Numbered from the stretch's first letter, positions 36,815 through 46,370 are shown. The stretch: DNA of 64,000 nt from Nitrospira sp. (GCA_009594995.1 VOPR01000014.1:62001-126000), one strand, 5' to 3'. The notes: generated by a model from the letters alone, not told the origin. A program made the numbers and translations.

Positions 36815-37783
36815 TTATCCTTTCAATGTATAGAAAAATACCAGCGCGAGGAGCGACAGGATGAACGCCGCCCCCAGCATTTCCGGCACCCGGAACAATC
36901 GCAGCTTCGCGAACATCGATTCGATCACACCGATCACAATGGCCAGCGCCGAAACTTTGACGAGATAGACCAGCAGCCCCACGGCGATGGCCGACGGCGC
37001 CAGACTCGTGGCAATCCCCCAGGGGGCAAACACATTCACGATCAACGTCAGAAACACCAGCAACTTGATGCCGGCCGCCCATTCCATCAACGCCAGGTAC
37101 CGCCCGGAATACTCAAGCAGCATGGCCTCGTGGATCATCGTCAATTCCAGATGCGTCGCCGGATTATCCACCGGAACACGGCCGGTTTCCGCCAGCGTCA
37201 CGATGAACAACGCGGCCAACGCCATCAAATGCGCAGGTGGGGCCACGACGACCCCTTCCATCAATGCGGACTGGTGAACGATGGTGCTCAAATTTGTGGA
37301 GCCCGCCGTCAGCGCAATGGACAGGATCGAGAGCATCATGGCCGGTTCGGCCAGCGTCGCCACAATCGCCTCGCGGCTGCTGCCCATTCCCCCGAATGCC
37401 GATCCTGCATCGAGCCCCGCCAGGATCAGAAAGAATGTCCCCAGCGCCAACAGATAGACGAGCGCAATGATATTCCCGGCGAAATTGAGCGGCGTGTGGG
37501 ACACGAACACCGGCATCAACAGCCCTGCCGCTATGGTCGAAGCAAACACGATGTAGGGCGCCGCGGTAAAAATCCAGGAAGTCGTCGAAGAGATCACCGG
37601 CTGCTTCCGAAAAAGCTTGGCCAGATCGGCATAGGGCTGAAACAGACTCGCCCCACGGCGGCACTGTAAACGGGCTTTGACCTTTCGGATCAGGCCGACG
37701 ACAAACGGAGAGAGGGTCAGCAATAGCGCCAGCTGAACAATGACCAGCACGATGTGGATAATCGCCTGCATAGCTCCCGTCAC
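36815..37783 (-). CDS. hyfC: Hydrogenase-4-type membrane subunit (HyfC/NuoH-like)
   Basis: The 322-residue protein of about eight helices joins the membrane arm to the soluble arm. The diagnostic motifs LFQPYADLAKLFRK and GRVPVDNPATHLELTMIHE are intact. GTG at 37783 is the listed start; an ATG four codons in (37771) with GGGAG three bases before it is equally possible. Confidence 0.92.
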   Translation of the reverse strand: MTGAMQAIIHIVLVIVQLALLLTLSPFVVGLIRKVKARLQCRRGASLFQPYADLAKLFRKQPVISSTTSWIFTAAPYIVFASTIAAGLLMPVFVSHTPLNFAGNIIALVYLLALGTFFLILAGLDAGSAFGGMGSSREAIVATLAEPAMMLSILSIALTAGSTNLSTIVHQSALMEGVVVAPPAHLMALAALFIVTLAETGRVPVDNPATHLELTMIHEAMLLEYSGRYLALMEWAAGIKLLVFLTLIVNVFAPWGIATSLAPSAIAVGLLVYLVKVSALAIVIGVIESMFAKLRLFRVPEMLGAAFILSLLALVFFYTLKG

Positions 37784-37835
37784 TCAGTGATCCAACGACC
37801 AGGCACAACCCATGCGCACAGCCCGCTGCCTCGGC

Positions 37836-39863
37836 CTACCCCGCCCATAACAACAACAGCACCAGCGTCACAAAAATGTAGGTAAGGTAGAGATGGAGAC
37901 TGCCGGCCTGAATGATGCGCAGCCGGTCGGCTGTCGCCAGCATCAAGGCCACCACCGGCTGATAGAGGTATTTCTCGAAGACCGGCTCGATGTGCGACTC
38001 GAACCGTTGGTGCTTGATGAAGTACTTCGATTGCTCCAGAAACTCCTGCTCCAGCTTCACCGTCGGCTGGTAGATGGTTTCAAAGACCTGCTTGATCGGT
38101 TGTGCGAAACCGGTCGCGGTGTATTCCATACGAGGCGTCAGATTCAGCCCGCAGCCCCAGGTCTTGTAGTAGCGCGCGCGAAGCCCCTTCCCGCAGAGTC
38201 GAGCCATCAGCAGCCCCAACGCCCCCGCCCCGACCAGGAGCATGGCGAGCACCGGCGTTGAGATGCTGGAGAATTCCACCGTCACCGGCGCCACCACCCA
38301 GCCGTCAAGCGCCAGCACCTGTGAACTGATTGCCGCGCCGGTCAATGGCGCCGTCACCCGATCCAGCAACGGAACGACCAACATGGGCGCCAGCCCCAGC
38401 ACGACGCAGAGCCCTGCCAGGAAGCCCATCCCAGCCAGCATCGACCGGGGGACTTCCTTCGCATGACGGGCCTGTGTACTGCGCGGCTGCGCCAGAAACG
38501 AGATTCCGAACGCCTTCGCAAAACAGGCCAGCGCCAGCGCACCCGTCAAAGCCAACATCGCGGCGGCAATCGGCAACATTAACTTGAGAAAGAGTGTCGG
38601 CAGTTGGAAGCTGAGAAACAGACTCTGAAACACCAGCCACTCGCTGACGAACCCGTTGGTAGGGGGCAGCGCGGCGATGGAGACGGCGCCGACCAGGAAG
38701 AACGCGCCCGTCCATGGCATGCGCCGAAGGAGGCCTCCGTATTCCTCGATGTGTCTGGTATGGGTGGCAAACTGCAACGCCCCGGCGCCTAGAAACAACA
38801 GCGCCTTGAACGCCGCGTGGTTGATGGTGTGGTACAGGCCCGCCAGTAATCCGAGTGCGGCCAACTCATGCAAGCCATAGGTATGGAAGATCATCCCTGC
38901 GCCGATCCCCAGCAGAATGATGCCGATGTTTTCCACGCTGTGAAAGGCGAGCAGACTCTTCAGGTCATGTTCCATCAAGGCGTACATGACGCCCAGAAGC
39001 GCCGACACCGTGCCGAGGACCAGCAACGTGAAGCCCCACCACCAGGGGAATACTCCGCCCATGAAATCGAAGTAGACCCGGATCAAGCCGTAGATCGCCG
39101 TCTTGATCATGACCCCCGACATCAAGGCCGAGATGTGGGACGGGGCGGCGGGGTGCGCATAGGGCAGCCACACATGCAGCGGGACGATGCCGGCCTTCGC
39201 ACCGAATCCGATCAAGGCCGTAAAGAACGCAACCGACCGCAATCCCTCCGGAAGCTGCTGATCGGGGTGGCGAAACGCTTCGAAGGAGAATGAGCCGGTT
39301 TCCTGAAAAAAAATCAGAAACGTGAGGATGATGAACGCGGTGCCGACGTGCGTCATGATGAGATAGAACAGCCCGGCCTCGCGGACGCCGGGCTTCTCGT
39401 GCTCAGTCACCACCAGAACATAGGACAGCAGGGACATGACTTCCCAGAGGATCAGGAAGAAGAACCCGTTATCGGCCAGAACCACCAGGGTCATGGAGAG
39501 CAAAAATCCGTTGAGGAGGGAGCCCAACAATCCTACCGAGACCCGCCCGGAGAACTCCTCGACGTAGCCATACGCATAGACAGACGCGGCCAGCCCCACC
39601 AGCGAGATGGTCAACACGAAGAACGCCGCCAGTGGATCCAGCCGGAGGGCGAAGGTCAGTTGGGGAATGTTCGAAGCGAGCGAGAGGGTCAGCGGAGCCG
39701 TTGAGAGGAGCCCCGCAACACCCAGCACAAGACCGGCGACGCCCGCGGCAGCCGCACACCCATGGGCAAAAATATTCTGAAGATAGGGACGTGTTGTGCA
39801 GAGAGGGAGCAGCCCCCCCAGGAGGTAACAGGCGAGAAGAACGGTCAGGAGGGCGGTCATCAC
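37836..39863 (-). CDS. hyfB: Hydrogenase-4-type antiporter subunit (HyfB-like)
   Basis: A 675-residue antiporter-family subunit with about 16 helices, matching E. coli HyfB (672). The ion-translocation core has KAGIVPLHVWLPYAHPAAPSH and a conserved Lys, and a C-terminal amphipathic extension of about 120 residues. First gene of the six-gene operon hyfB-C-E-F-G-I. HyfA, HyfD and HyfH-like genes are not between these genes. Confidence 0.92.
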   Translation of the reverse strand: MMTALLTVLLACYLLGGLLPLCTTRPYLQNIFAHGCAAAAGVAGLVLGVAGLLSTAPLTLSLASNIPQLTFALRLDPLAAFFVLTISLVGLAASVYAYGYVEEFSGRVSVGLLGSLLNGFLLSMTLVVLADNGFFFLILWEVMSLLSYVLVVTEHEKPGVREAGLFYLIMTHVGTAFIILTFLIFFQETGSFSFEAFRHPDQQLPEGLRSVAFFTALIGFGAKAGIVPLHVWLPYAHPAAPSHISALMSGVMIKTAIYGLIRVYFDFMGGVFPWWWGFTLLVLGTVSALLGVMYALMEHDLKSLLAFHSVENIGIILLGIGAGMIFHTYGLHELAALGLLAGLYHTINHAAFKALLFLGAGALQFATHTRHIEEYGGLLRRMPWTGAFFLVGAVSIAALPPTNGFVSEWLVFQSLFLSFQLPTLFLKLMLPIAAAMLALTGALALACFAKAFGISFLAQPRSTQARHAKEVPRSMLAGMGFLAGLCVVLGLAPMLVVPLLDRVTAPLTGAAISSQVLALDGWVVAPVTVEFSSISTPVLAMLLVGAGALGLLMARLCGKGLRARYYKTWGCGLNLTPRMEYTATGFAQPIKQVFETIYQPTVKLEQEFLEQSKYFIKHQRFESHIEPVFEKYLYQPVVALMLATADRLRIIQAGSLHLYLTYIFVTLVLLLLWAG

Positions 39864-40114
39864 GACACTACCCTCTACTCACGCGCAGCATCGCGAGGCT
39901 CACCACTCACTCAAGAGAAAGATCAACTCTTGCATTTGTCAAAGTACGAAAAAAACCTGTCGTCTTATTTACTCATGTACCACCTTCCGTGGTGCGACGC
40001 AACTTGCGCGCGACAGCCGCGCACTGCGCGCCGATCGCAGACATGCCCTGTGTAGGAAAATGTGCTGAAGACCGTCACAGCTTGTGGAAGGACGGGAGAA
40101 ACATCGGCGGGGCG
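39864..40114. other. Promoter region of the Hyf-like operon
   Basis: 251 bases upstream of hyfB and downstream of a DUF1566 gene. No ORF of note. A TTGACA is present on the minus strand but no convincing -10 box at the right distance, so I do not call a promoter. Confidence 0.3.
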
Positions 40115-40615
40115 TTACCTACGGGCCTCTCCCAGCACGCACCACAATCGCCGCGTGCCTGACTTTTGATCGGTCACAGCCTGGCCGGAAAAGAAACTTT
40201 GCTGCCAGGCGACGATGTCATCCTTGGGATGAGGCGTGGCTGTCCAATAAATGCCGGACTTGATATTGCGAAAGGGATGCCCCGCCGGAAGCGAAGGATC
40301 CTGCTGATCCACATCGACCAACGTCTTGATTTCGTCGATGGTCGGCGCGCGCCAGCCCTGCTTCCCGCCGACAGTTTTGGTGGCGCATCGGGCGACGGAG
40401 CGTTCCCACACATCGAAAATGTAATCCGGTTCCCGCTCCCAGACCAGACCGCTCGCCGAATCTTTCACCGCTTCGCCATCCAGCATCAAGACGAACCGTG
40501 AGGTCGCCTCGTCGGCATGGACGTCGCTCGGCACCGTATAGCACCAAAGGGAGAAGAGAACGGCAGAGACCCGGCAGCAGAGCGATAGGACTGGCATGCC
40601 CGCAGTGTGCACCAT
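40115..40615 (-). CDS. Exported DUF1566-domain protein
   Basis: The 166-residue protein has a signal peptide and the DUF1566 (Lcl C-terminal-like) fold: SGLVWERE near the start, GWRAPTIDEIKTLVD, and YWTATPHPKDD with a C-terminal Trp-Cys pair (RLWCVLG). This family is found in many envelope proteins, without a known activity. Position within the neighbourhood does not give a role. Confidence 0.82.
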   Translation of the reverse strand: MVHTAGMPVLSLCCRVSAVLFSLWCYTVPSDVHADEATSRFVLMLDGEAVKDSASGLVWEREPDYIFDVWERSVARCATKTVGGKQGWRAPTIDEIKTLVDVDQQDPSLPAGHPFRNIKSGIYWTATPHPKDDIVAWQQSFFSGQAVTDQKSGTRRLWCVLGEARR

Positions 40616-40657
40616 GCTTGAGCACTTTTCAAGGATGGGAGCGGTGAGTGGAACGGG

Positions 40658-41389
40658 CTACCAGTCCAGCCGCCGGTATTGTCGGGCTACCAGCATCGCA
40701 CCCCACAACAACGCCAACAGCATCAGGACCGTGCCGATGCCATAGGCCAGTTTCGCCAGACGATGGTCGTACGGCAACCAGCCGAGCATGGTGAGGAGAT
40801 TGTTCCAGTCGTGCGCATCGACTTCTTTTCCGGTGAACCCGCCGAGCAGGATCAGATCCATTGCGCGCGCATCGTTGATATAGGGCGCGACGTCCATGAA
40901 GTTCTCCGCCGTCCACCAGAGCGCAACCGAGCCGCCGAATGGATCGCGCGTCTTGATGATGAAGGTGACCAGGCAGACCAGCGGCATGAGGATCTGCCCG
41001 AGACTGCCGCCGAGGATGGTCATGAATCGCCCGAACGGCATGAAGAGTAGGTGGCCCGCTTCGTGGAACGGCAGATTCACCAGATGTAAAAACGAGTCGC
41101 CGGTGTAGTTCGTCTCAAGGGGCGTGGTGATGAATCGCCAGCCCCAGATGACCAGGAGCAGAAATACCAGCACCCGCCCGGCGAAATGAAACGGATTGAC
41201 CGACTCCTCAGTCGTGAGCAACCAGTCTTTGGTCAGATTCGACCAGAGGGATTCGCGCACCGGCGCGCGCCGAGTCATCGGTGGAGTGGCTCGCGGAGGC
41301 GACGACACCATCTTGGCGAAGATAATGCCGCAGCGGGCACAGTCCGCTCTCCCGTCTTCCTGTTCCCATCCGCATTTTTGGCAATGCAT
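40658..41389 (-). CDS. Membrane metalloprotease-like protein with N-terminal zinc ribbon
   Basis: The 243-residue protein starts with a Cys4 zinc ribbon (CQKCGWEQEDGRADCARC), then about four to five membrane segments. LPFHEAGHLLFMPFG holds an HExxH-like zinc site (HEAGH), as in intramembrane and M50-like peptidases. The next gene upstream on this strand (41393) encodes a second M50-type protein three bases away, so the two are co-expressed. Confidence 0.8.
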   Translation of the reverse strand: MHCQKCGWEQEDGRADCARCGIIFAKMVSSPPRATPPMTRRAPVRESLWSNLTKDWLLTTEESVNPFHFAGRVLVFLLLVIWGWRFITTPLETNYTGDSFLHLVNLPFHEAGHLLFMPFGRFMTILGGSLGQILMPLVCLVTFIIKTRDPFGGSVALWWTAENFMDVAPYINDARAMDLILLGGFTGKEVDAHDWNNLLTMLGWLPYDHRLAKLAYGIGTVLMLLALLWGAMLVARQYRRLDW

Positions 41390-41392
41390 CAG

Positions 41393-42352
41393 TCAGCGCA
41401 GAATGAACGGTTCCCAGGAGAACGTCACCGCAAAGATGAGCAACGCGATCCACCCGATCAGTACGCGGGTGGCTCCCAATTCGCGACCAGGATTCCGCAC
41501 CGGGGGATGGGCCAGGCCCATCAGGCCGGCGAGTCCCACCCACAAGAACCAGCCTTTCCAACCCAGCCAGCCGAACACCATCAGGATCGGCACGAGGGCG
41601 ACGGCCACGCTGCGCTGCCGCTCTCCCAACAGGGCATAGGCGACATGTCCACCATCGAGTTGGCCGATCGGCAGCAGATTGAGCGAGGTGATAAAGAGGC
41701 CGAACCAGGCCGCAAATCCAACCGGGTGCAGAATTACGTCCGCGGTCGGCGACAGGGGGCCGATCACGACCCACGAGGCGAATTGCAGCAATAGCGGTTC
41801 GCCCAGGTGCATGCCGTAACTTCCTTGAATCGGCACGACCGTAGACAGACGCAGTCCGATCACGAGGGCAACCACCGCGACAACAAAGCCGGCGATCGGC
41901 CCGGCGACCCCGATATCAAACAACGCCCGCCGATCCGTCAACGGTGCGCGCATGCGGATAATCGCCCCGAACGTGCCGACAAAGTGCGGCAGCCCCGGCA
42001 CGAATAACGGCAATGAGGTCGGCACCCCGTGCAGACGCGAGAACACATAGTGGCCGAGTTCATGGGTGACCAGGATACCCAGCAGCGTCGCGGCGAAGGG
42101 AATCCCTTTCCATAACGAACCAGGGTCGTCGACAAGAAAGTTCCAGGGACCGACCAGCGGATTGGTGTTGGTTTGATAGGCGCCGGCCCACAACACGGTA
42201 AACACAGTGAGCGCAAACAGCAGGCCGGGAAGCACAAAGGTGGAGAAGCGCGGAGGGTCCTCCTCCGACCATTCCTCCGCATCGTCCTCGTCGGGCGCGA
42301 CAGGAGTCAGGCCGCCAGAAAGCCGCTGTTGATCCGCATCCTCACCCTGCAT
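41393..42352 (-). CDS. Site-2 protease family membrane metalloprotease (M50)
   Basis: The 319-residue protein has the zinc site HELGHYVFSRLHGV, then the second signature LNLLPIGQLDGGH with the third zinc ligand Asp. It has about six to seven membrane segments and an acidic cytosolic leader of roughly 25 residues. No PDZ domain, unlike RseP. Substrate unknown; adjacency to a second HEAGH protein suggests they act on the same process. GGAGGGG precedes the ATG. Confidence 0.9.
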   Translation of the reverse strand: MQGEDADQQRLSGGLTPVAPDEDDAEEWSEEDPPRFSTFVLPGLLFALTVFTVLWAGAYQTNTNPLVGPWNFLVDDPGSLWKGIPFAATLLGILVTHELGHYVFSRLHGVPTSLPLFVPGLPHFVGTFGAIIRMRAPLTDRRALFDIGVAGPIAGFVVAVVALVIGLRLSTVVPIQGSYGMHLGEPLLLQFASWVVIGPLSPTADVILHPVGFAAWFGLFITSLNLLPIGQLDGGHVAYALLGERQRSVAVALVPILMVFGWLGWKGWFLWVGLAGLMGLAHPPVRNPGRELGATRVLIGWIALLIFAVTFSWEPFILR

Positions 42353-42444
42353 GAAACCCCTCCGGCGTCGCCCGGTACGCTCGGACGAATGTGGAGGCCC
42401 GTGGCGAATCGAGAAGCATGCTGGCAGACTCGTTCAGCATTCAG

Positions 42445-43281
42445 TTATGCGGCGAAGGGGTTATGGAGCAATTCCTCACGAACTGTCGTGGCCGGCCCGT
42501 GGCCTGGAAAGAGGCGCGTCTCAGGAGAAAGCGTCAGCACGCGCTTGCGGACGGAATCGAGATGCGTTTGGTACAACCCGGCTGGATTGGAGCGACCAAT
42601 CGATCCGGCAAACAGGGTATCGCCCACAAAGCAGATCGGTTCTCCGGCCTGTTCGATGCGATAACAGACCCCGCCCGGAGTATGGCCCGGTGTCGGCATG
42701 AACCGCAGCGTCAACCCGCCGACTTGCACCGTTCCACCCTGCTGAGGCACTTGGAGCAGCTCCGCCGAAGGACGCCAACTGAGGAGATCGAGGTCGTCAG
42801 GGCCGAGATAGACCGGCACCGGACTGGCCTTTAGAATCGCGTCGATTCCATCGGCATGGTCGGAATGGCCATGCGTCAGGCAAATCGCCCGCAGACGAAG
42901 CTTTCGCTCGGCAAGAAGATCCAACATCGCACTGGCGTTGTAGGCGGTGTCCACGATGACGGCTTCGCCGCGATCATGGACGATATAGCCTTTGACCTCA
43001 TAGCCGCCGACCGAGCCTAGCACGGTCTCAACGTGAGCCATGGACGTGGGCATCACCTGAGGAGTCCAGCCCGCCGCAACCTGCGCAAGCGGATCTTCCC
43101 TCAGCCCAAGCGCGCGGGCTACAGCCTGGACCTGATCACGACCGCGCGGAGCCTGGCCCCGCTCCAACTCGGCCACCTCGGTCTCAGGCATGCCGCTCAC
43201 ACGCGCGACCTCGGCCACAGACCGTTGCTGACCCATGCGGGCCTTTTTCAGAATATCGCTCAGTTCGTCTTCAAGAGGCAT
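42445..43281 (-). CDS. MBL-fold hydrolase with N-terminal HTH domain
   Basis: The 278-residue protein starts with an XRE-type helix-turn-helix (RSVAEVARVSGMPETEVAELERG, about residues 20-50) and continues as a metallo-beta-lactamase fold: THGHSDHADG, then GHTPGG and a late GHGPATT for the zinc ligands. This resembles glyoxalase II-like hydrolases. An XRE domain joined to an MBL hydrolase is unusual. ATG at 43281 has GGAGACTGCT before it; nine more codons are open upstream. Confidence 0.87.
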   Translation of the reverse strand: MPLEDELSDILKKARMGQQRSVAEVARVSGMPETEVAELERGQAPRGRDQVQAVARALGLREDPLAQVAAGWTPQVMPTSMAHVETVLGSVGGYEVKGYIVHDRGEAVIVDTAYNASAMLDLLAERKLRLRAICLTHGHSDHADGIDAILKASPVPVYLGPDDLDLLSWRPSAELLQVPQQGGTVQVGGLTLRFMPTPGHTPGGVCYRIEQAGEPICFVGDTLFAGSIGRSNPAGLYQTHLDSVRKRVLTLSPETRLFPGHGPATTVREELLHNPFAA

Positions 43282-43314
43282 AGCAGTCTCCGACCTACGC
43301 ACGAACAAACGCAG

Positions 43315-44763
43315 TTAACTCTCCGGCACCAGCATAATTTCCTTCACTTCGCCGAAACTCGCCAGCACTTTCGACAGGGCCTCGCCCGAGCCGACCGCGA
43401 GAATCCGCAAGCGTTCGGGATTGAAATGCGCCTTCGCCGCGCGCTGGATATCATCCTTGGTCAACTTCACCACCTTGTCTCGAATCTGCTGCAGCCAATC
43501 TTTCGGCAAGCCGTCATATTCGAGATCCATCAGGCGCCCGACGATGCTCGACGCGCTGGTGAACGAGAAGACGAAGGAATTCACATAGGCTTCTTTCGCT
43601 TCCTCCAACTCGGCATCCGTCACCGGCTCGTTGCGCATGCGCTCCATATTCGCCACGAAGCGATTGACCACCTCCTGCGTGGATGAGAGTTTGGTCTCCG
43701 CGCGCATCAGCCACACGCCTTCATCATACACACTGGCCCGCAGACCACTGCCGACGGAATAGGCCAGCCCGCGCTTTGTGCGCACATCGTTGAAGAGTCG
43801 GCTGCGGAACGAACTGCCGCCCAGAATGTCGTTGGCGATCGCGACCGCCACGTAATCGGGATCGGTTTCCTTGACCGTGAGGTGCCCCACCCGCAAATGG
43901 GTTTGCGACGTATCTTTGTTGACGAACCGGACGAGGCCGGTCTTGAATTCAGATGCTGCCACAGGCGGAATCGTGACATCAGGCACGGTCCCCTTGGCCC
44001 AATCCCCGAAGGCTTCGCGCAAGAGAGCCAGCATGCCGGCCTTCTCGAAATCACCGGTCACGCCCAGGATGATGCCGTTGGGATGCACCGTCTGTTGATG
44101 GAATGCCAACAGATCTTCGCGGGTGATTGATTCGATTGAACGGACCGACGTTTCACGCGCGCTGGGATGGGTCGGGCCGTAGAGCAACTTGGCAAACTCC
44201 CGACCGACGATGGAACCCGGGCTGTCCTGTCGACGCCGGATTCCCTCCAGTGCCTGCAACTTCGCCAACTCGATGCGGCTCTGCTCAAATGCCGGGCGCC
44301 GCAACAGATCGGCAAAGATCTGCAGCCCGCGTTTCAGGTCCTTCTTCAGCACATCCAGTGAGGCGGAGCCGGATTCTTTCCCGAATCCAATGGAGATCGT
44401 CGCCGCCAACTGTTCGAGCTCTTCATCGACCTCGTCCGGCGACATGCCGGCCGACCCGCCGGTGCGCATGGCTGCGCCGGTCATCCCGGCCAGACCGACC
44501 TTGTCCGCCGGATCCAGCCAACTGCCGGTCCTGAGGGTCGCATTGATCGTCACCAGCGGCAACTCGTGGTCTTCGAGCAGGTAGACCACCATGCCGTTTT
44601 CCAGTACGAGCCGCTCCGCGTCCGGCGGATTGAACTCCACCGTGGGGAACCGCATCGCGCGAGGATTGTCCAACGTAAGGTCTCCCGCCATCCCCATGGC
44701 CGCTTGCATGAGGAACAAGAGGAGGAACACCGGAAACGACATCCATCTCGCCGTCTTTCTCAT
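43315..44763 (-). CDS. M16-family protein lacking the zinc site (inactive partner)
   Basis: The 482-residue exported protein has the two M16 domains, but the place of HxxEH reads GLAGMTGAAMRTGG, with no His or Glu. That is the pattern of the alpha-type partner that pairs with an active M16 protein. The active one lies just upstream in the operon (44799). Signal peptide: PVFLLLFLMQAAMGMAG. ATG at 44763 (GGGAG seven bases before) gives the better signal; ATG at 44802 makes an ATGA overlap and also has a good ribosome site, so the start is not settled. Confidence 0.87.
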   Translation of the reverse strand: MRKTARWMSFPVFLLLFLMQAAMGMAGDLTLDNPRAMRFPTVEFNPPDAERLVLENGMVVYLLEDHELPLVTINATLRTGSWLDPADKVGLAGMTGAAMRTGGSAGMSPDEVDEELEQLAATISIGFGKESGSASLDVLKKDLKRGLQIFADLLRRPAFEQSRIELAKLQALEGIRRRQDSPGSIVGREFAKLLYGPTHPSARETSVRSIESITREDLLAFHQQTVHPNGIILGVTGDFEKAGMLALLREAFGDWAKGTVPDVTIPPVAASEFKTGLVRFVNKDTSQTHLRVGHLTVKETDPDYVAVAIANDILGGSSFRSRLFNDVRTKRGLAYSVGSGLRASVYDEGVWLMRAETKLSSTQEVVNRFVANMERMRNEPVTDAELEEAKEAYVNSFVFSFTSASSIVGRLMDLEYDGLPKDWLQQIRDKVVKLTKDDIQRAAKAHFNPERLRILAVGSGEALSKVLASFGEVKEIMLVPES

Positions 44764-44798
44764 GACACTCCCTTTTTGCACGTCACGTATCTCGCGCC

Positions 44799-46370
44799 TC
44801 ATCGGGTCACCTCACCAGCCGCCGCCATTTTTTTATCCGGCGCTTTTTTCACCAGCACCCCGACCGTACGATTGGGCTTGGTCAAATACTGCGCAGCAAC
44901 CCGCTGGACATCGGCCGGTGTCACGGCTGCGATCCGATCGCGTGCGCTCAACACGTAGCGCCAGGTTCCGGCTACGGTCTGATAAAACGCCAACTGCGAG
45001 GCCAGGCCGCTGTTGGAGCGCAGCGACCGTACCAGGTCGGCATCGAGTCCGTTGAGGACCCGCTCGAACTCTTTTGCCAAAATCGGTTCCGTCTTCAACC
45101 GTTCGAGTTCTTCGTAAATGGCCGATTCCACCTCTGTCGTCGTATGGGGCGCCAGCGGAGTCGCCGCAATCACGAAGAGGTTCGGCGCACGAACGCCCGG
45201 ATAATTCGTATCCGACAACACGGAGGCCGCCAGACGCTTATCGCGCACCAGCGTGCTGTACAACCGCGAGGTGACCCCTTCGGTCAGCACTTCATCGATG
45301 ACGTCGAAGACGAAATCATCCGGATGGCCGATGGTGGGTTTGTGATAACCGATCGCCAGTGCCGGTTCGGCATCGAATTCGATTTCAACCCGACGCTCTC
45401 CGCGTTGCGGCGGCTCTTCCGTGACCAGCGCCGGGATCGGAGGCGCGGCGGGAATCTTGCCGAACGTCTGCTCGATCAATGCAATCACTTCTTTCGGCTT
45501 TATATCGCCGACGATGGCGACCGTAGCGTTGTTCGGGCCGTAGTAGGTTTTGAAAAAGGCTTCGGTGGCGGCCGGCGTGAGAGCCAGAATGTCCGAGCCC
45601 CAGCCGATCGTCGGCACACCGTACTGATGCGCCTGGAACGCCGTGGACGTGAACGTCTCGTACAGCAGGCCGTTCGGGCTGTCGTCGGTCCGCAGACGCC
45701 GCTCCTCCATGACCACGCCTCGCTCCTTATAAAACTCGCGCAAGACGGGATGCGCCATTCGATCAGACTCCAGCGCCGCCCAGAGCGGCAACCGGTTGGC
45801 CGGCAGGCTGATGACATACCGGGTGATGTCCTTGCCGGTCGAGGCATTGAGGCCGACGCCGCCATGGCGCTGATAGAGCAAGGCCATTTCGTTACCCACC
45901 ACGTATTCGCCCGCCTTCTCCTGCAATTCCTTGAACCGCCGCTGCAGCTGTTGCACCTCTTGCGACACCACGTGCGGCTTGCCTTCCATCTGGGCGCGGG
46001 CGGCTTCTTCGCGCTCGCGGCGGTCGAGTTCGTTCCCGACCATGGTCAAATCGTCCAGCACGGCCTGTTCCCGCTCGAAATCTCGCGTGCCGACGGTCCG
46101 GGTGCCTTTGAAGGCCATGTGTTCGTATAGATGGGCGAGGCCGGTCAGGCCGACCTGTTCATTCACGCCACCGACACCGAACGTCATGTTGATGCTGACA
46201 ATCGGCGCTTGATGCCGCTCCACCATTAAAACCGTCATCCCGTTGGCCAACTTGTGCTCGATGACACGATCGGCCAGGCTTGGGGACTCCGCGTACCCCG
46301 GCACAGCCGCCGCAAATATTCCGGCAAGGATCAGGACACCCATTGTGCGCGCTCGTTCGATGCTGATCAT
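44799..46370 (-). CDS. M16-family zinc peptidase (active partner)
   Basis: The 523-residue exported protein has an intact M16 site HLYEH in GLAHLYEHMAFKGT, with further Glu candidates downstream, and a second M16 domain. The signal peptide is residues about 10-27. It would degrade oligopeptides or presequence-like peptides in the periplasm with its inactive partner (43315-44763). Start ATG overlaps the HAD stop (ATGA). Middle of the pyk-to-M16 operon. Confidence 0.9.
   Translation of the reverse strand: MISIERARTMGVLILAGIFAAAVPGYAESPSLADRVIEHKLANGMTVLMVERHQAPIVSINMTFGVGGVNEQVGLTGLAHLYEHMAFKGTRTVGTRDFEREQAVLDDLTMVGNELDRREREEAARAQMEGKPHVVSQEVQQLQRRFKELQEKAGEYVVGNEMALLYQRHGGVGLNASTGKDITRYVISLPANRLPLWAALESDRMAHPVLREFYKERGVVMEERRLRTDDSPNGLLYETFTSTAFQAHQYGVPTIGWGSDILALTPAATEAFFKTYYGPNNATVAIVGDIKPKEVIALIEQTFGKIPAAPPIPALVTEEPPQRGERRVEIEFDAEPALAIGYHKPTIGHPDDFVFDVIDEVLTEGVTSRLYSTLVRDKRLAASVLSDTNYPGVRAPNLFVIAATPLAPHTTTEVESAIYEELERLKTEPILAKEFERVLNGLDADLVRSLRSNSGLASQLAFYQTVAGTWRYVLSARDRIAAVTPADVQRVAAQYLTKPNRTVGVLVKKAPDKKMAAAGEVTR

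Noticed and set aside
36626..37669. 347-residue plus-strand frame
   Set aside because: Antisense to the HyfC/HyfE-like genes; Gln/His/Arg-rich, no domain.
39930..39965. TTGACA upstream of hyfB on the minus strand
   Set aside because: No acceptable -10 box at 16-18 bases; not called as a promoter.
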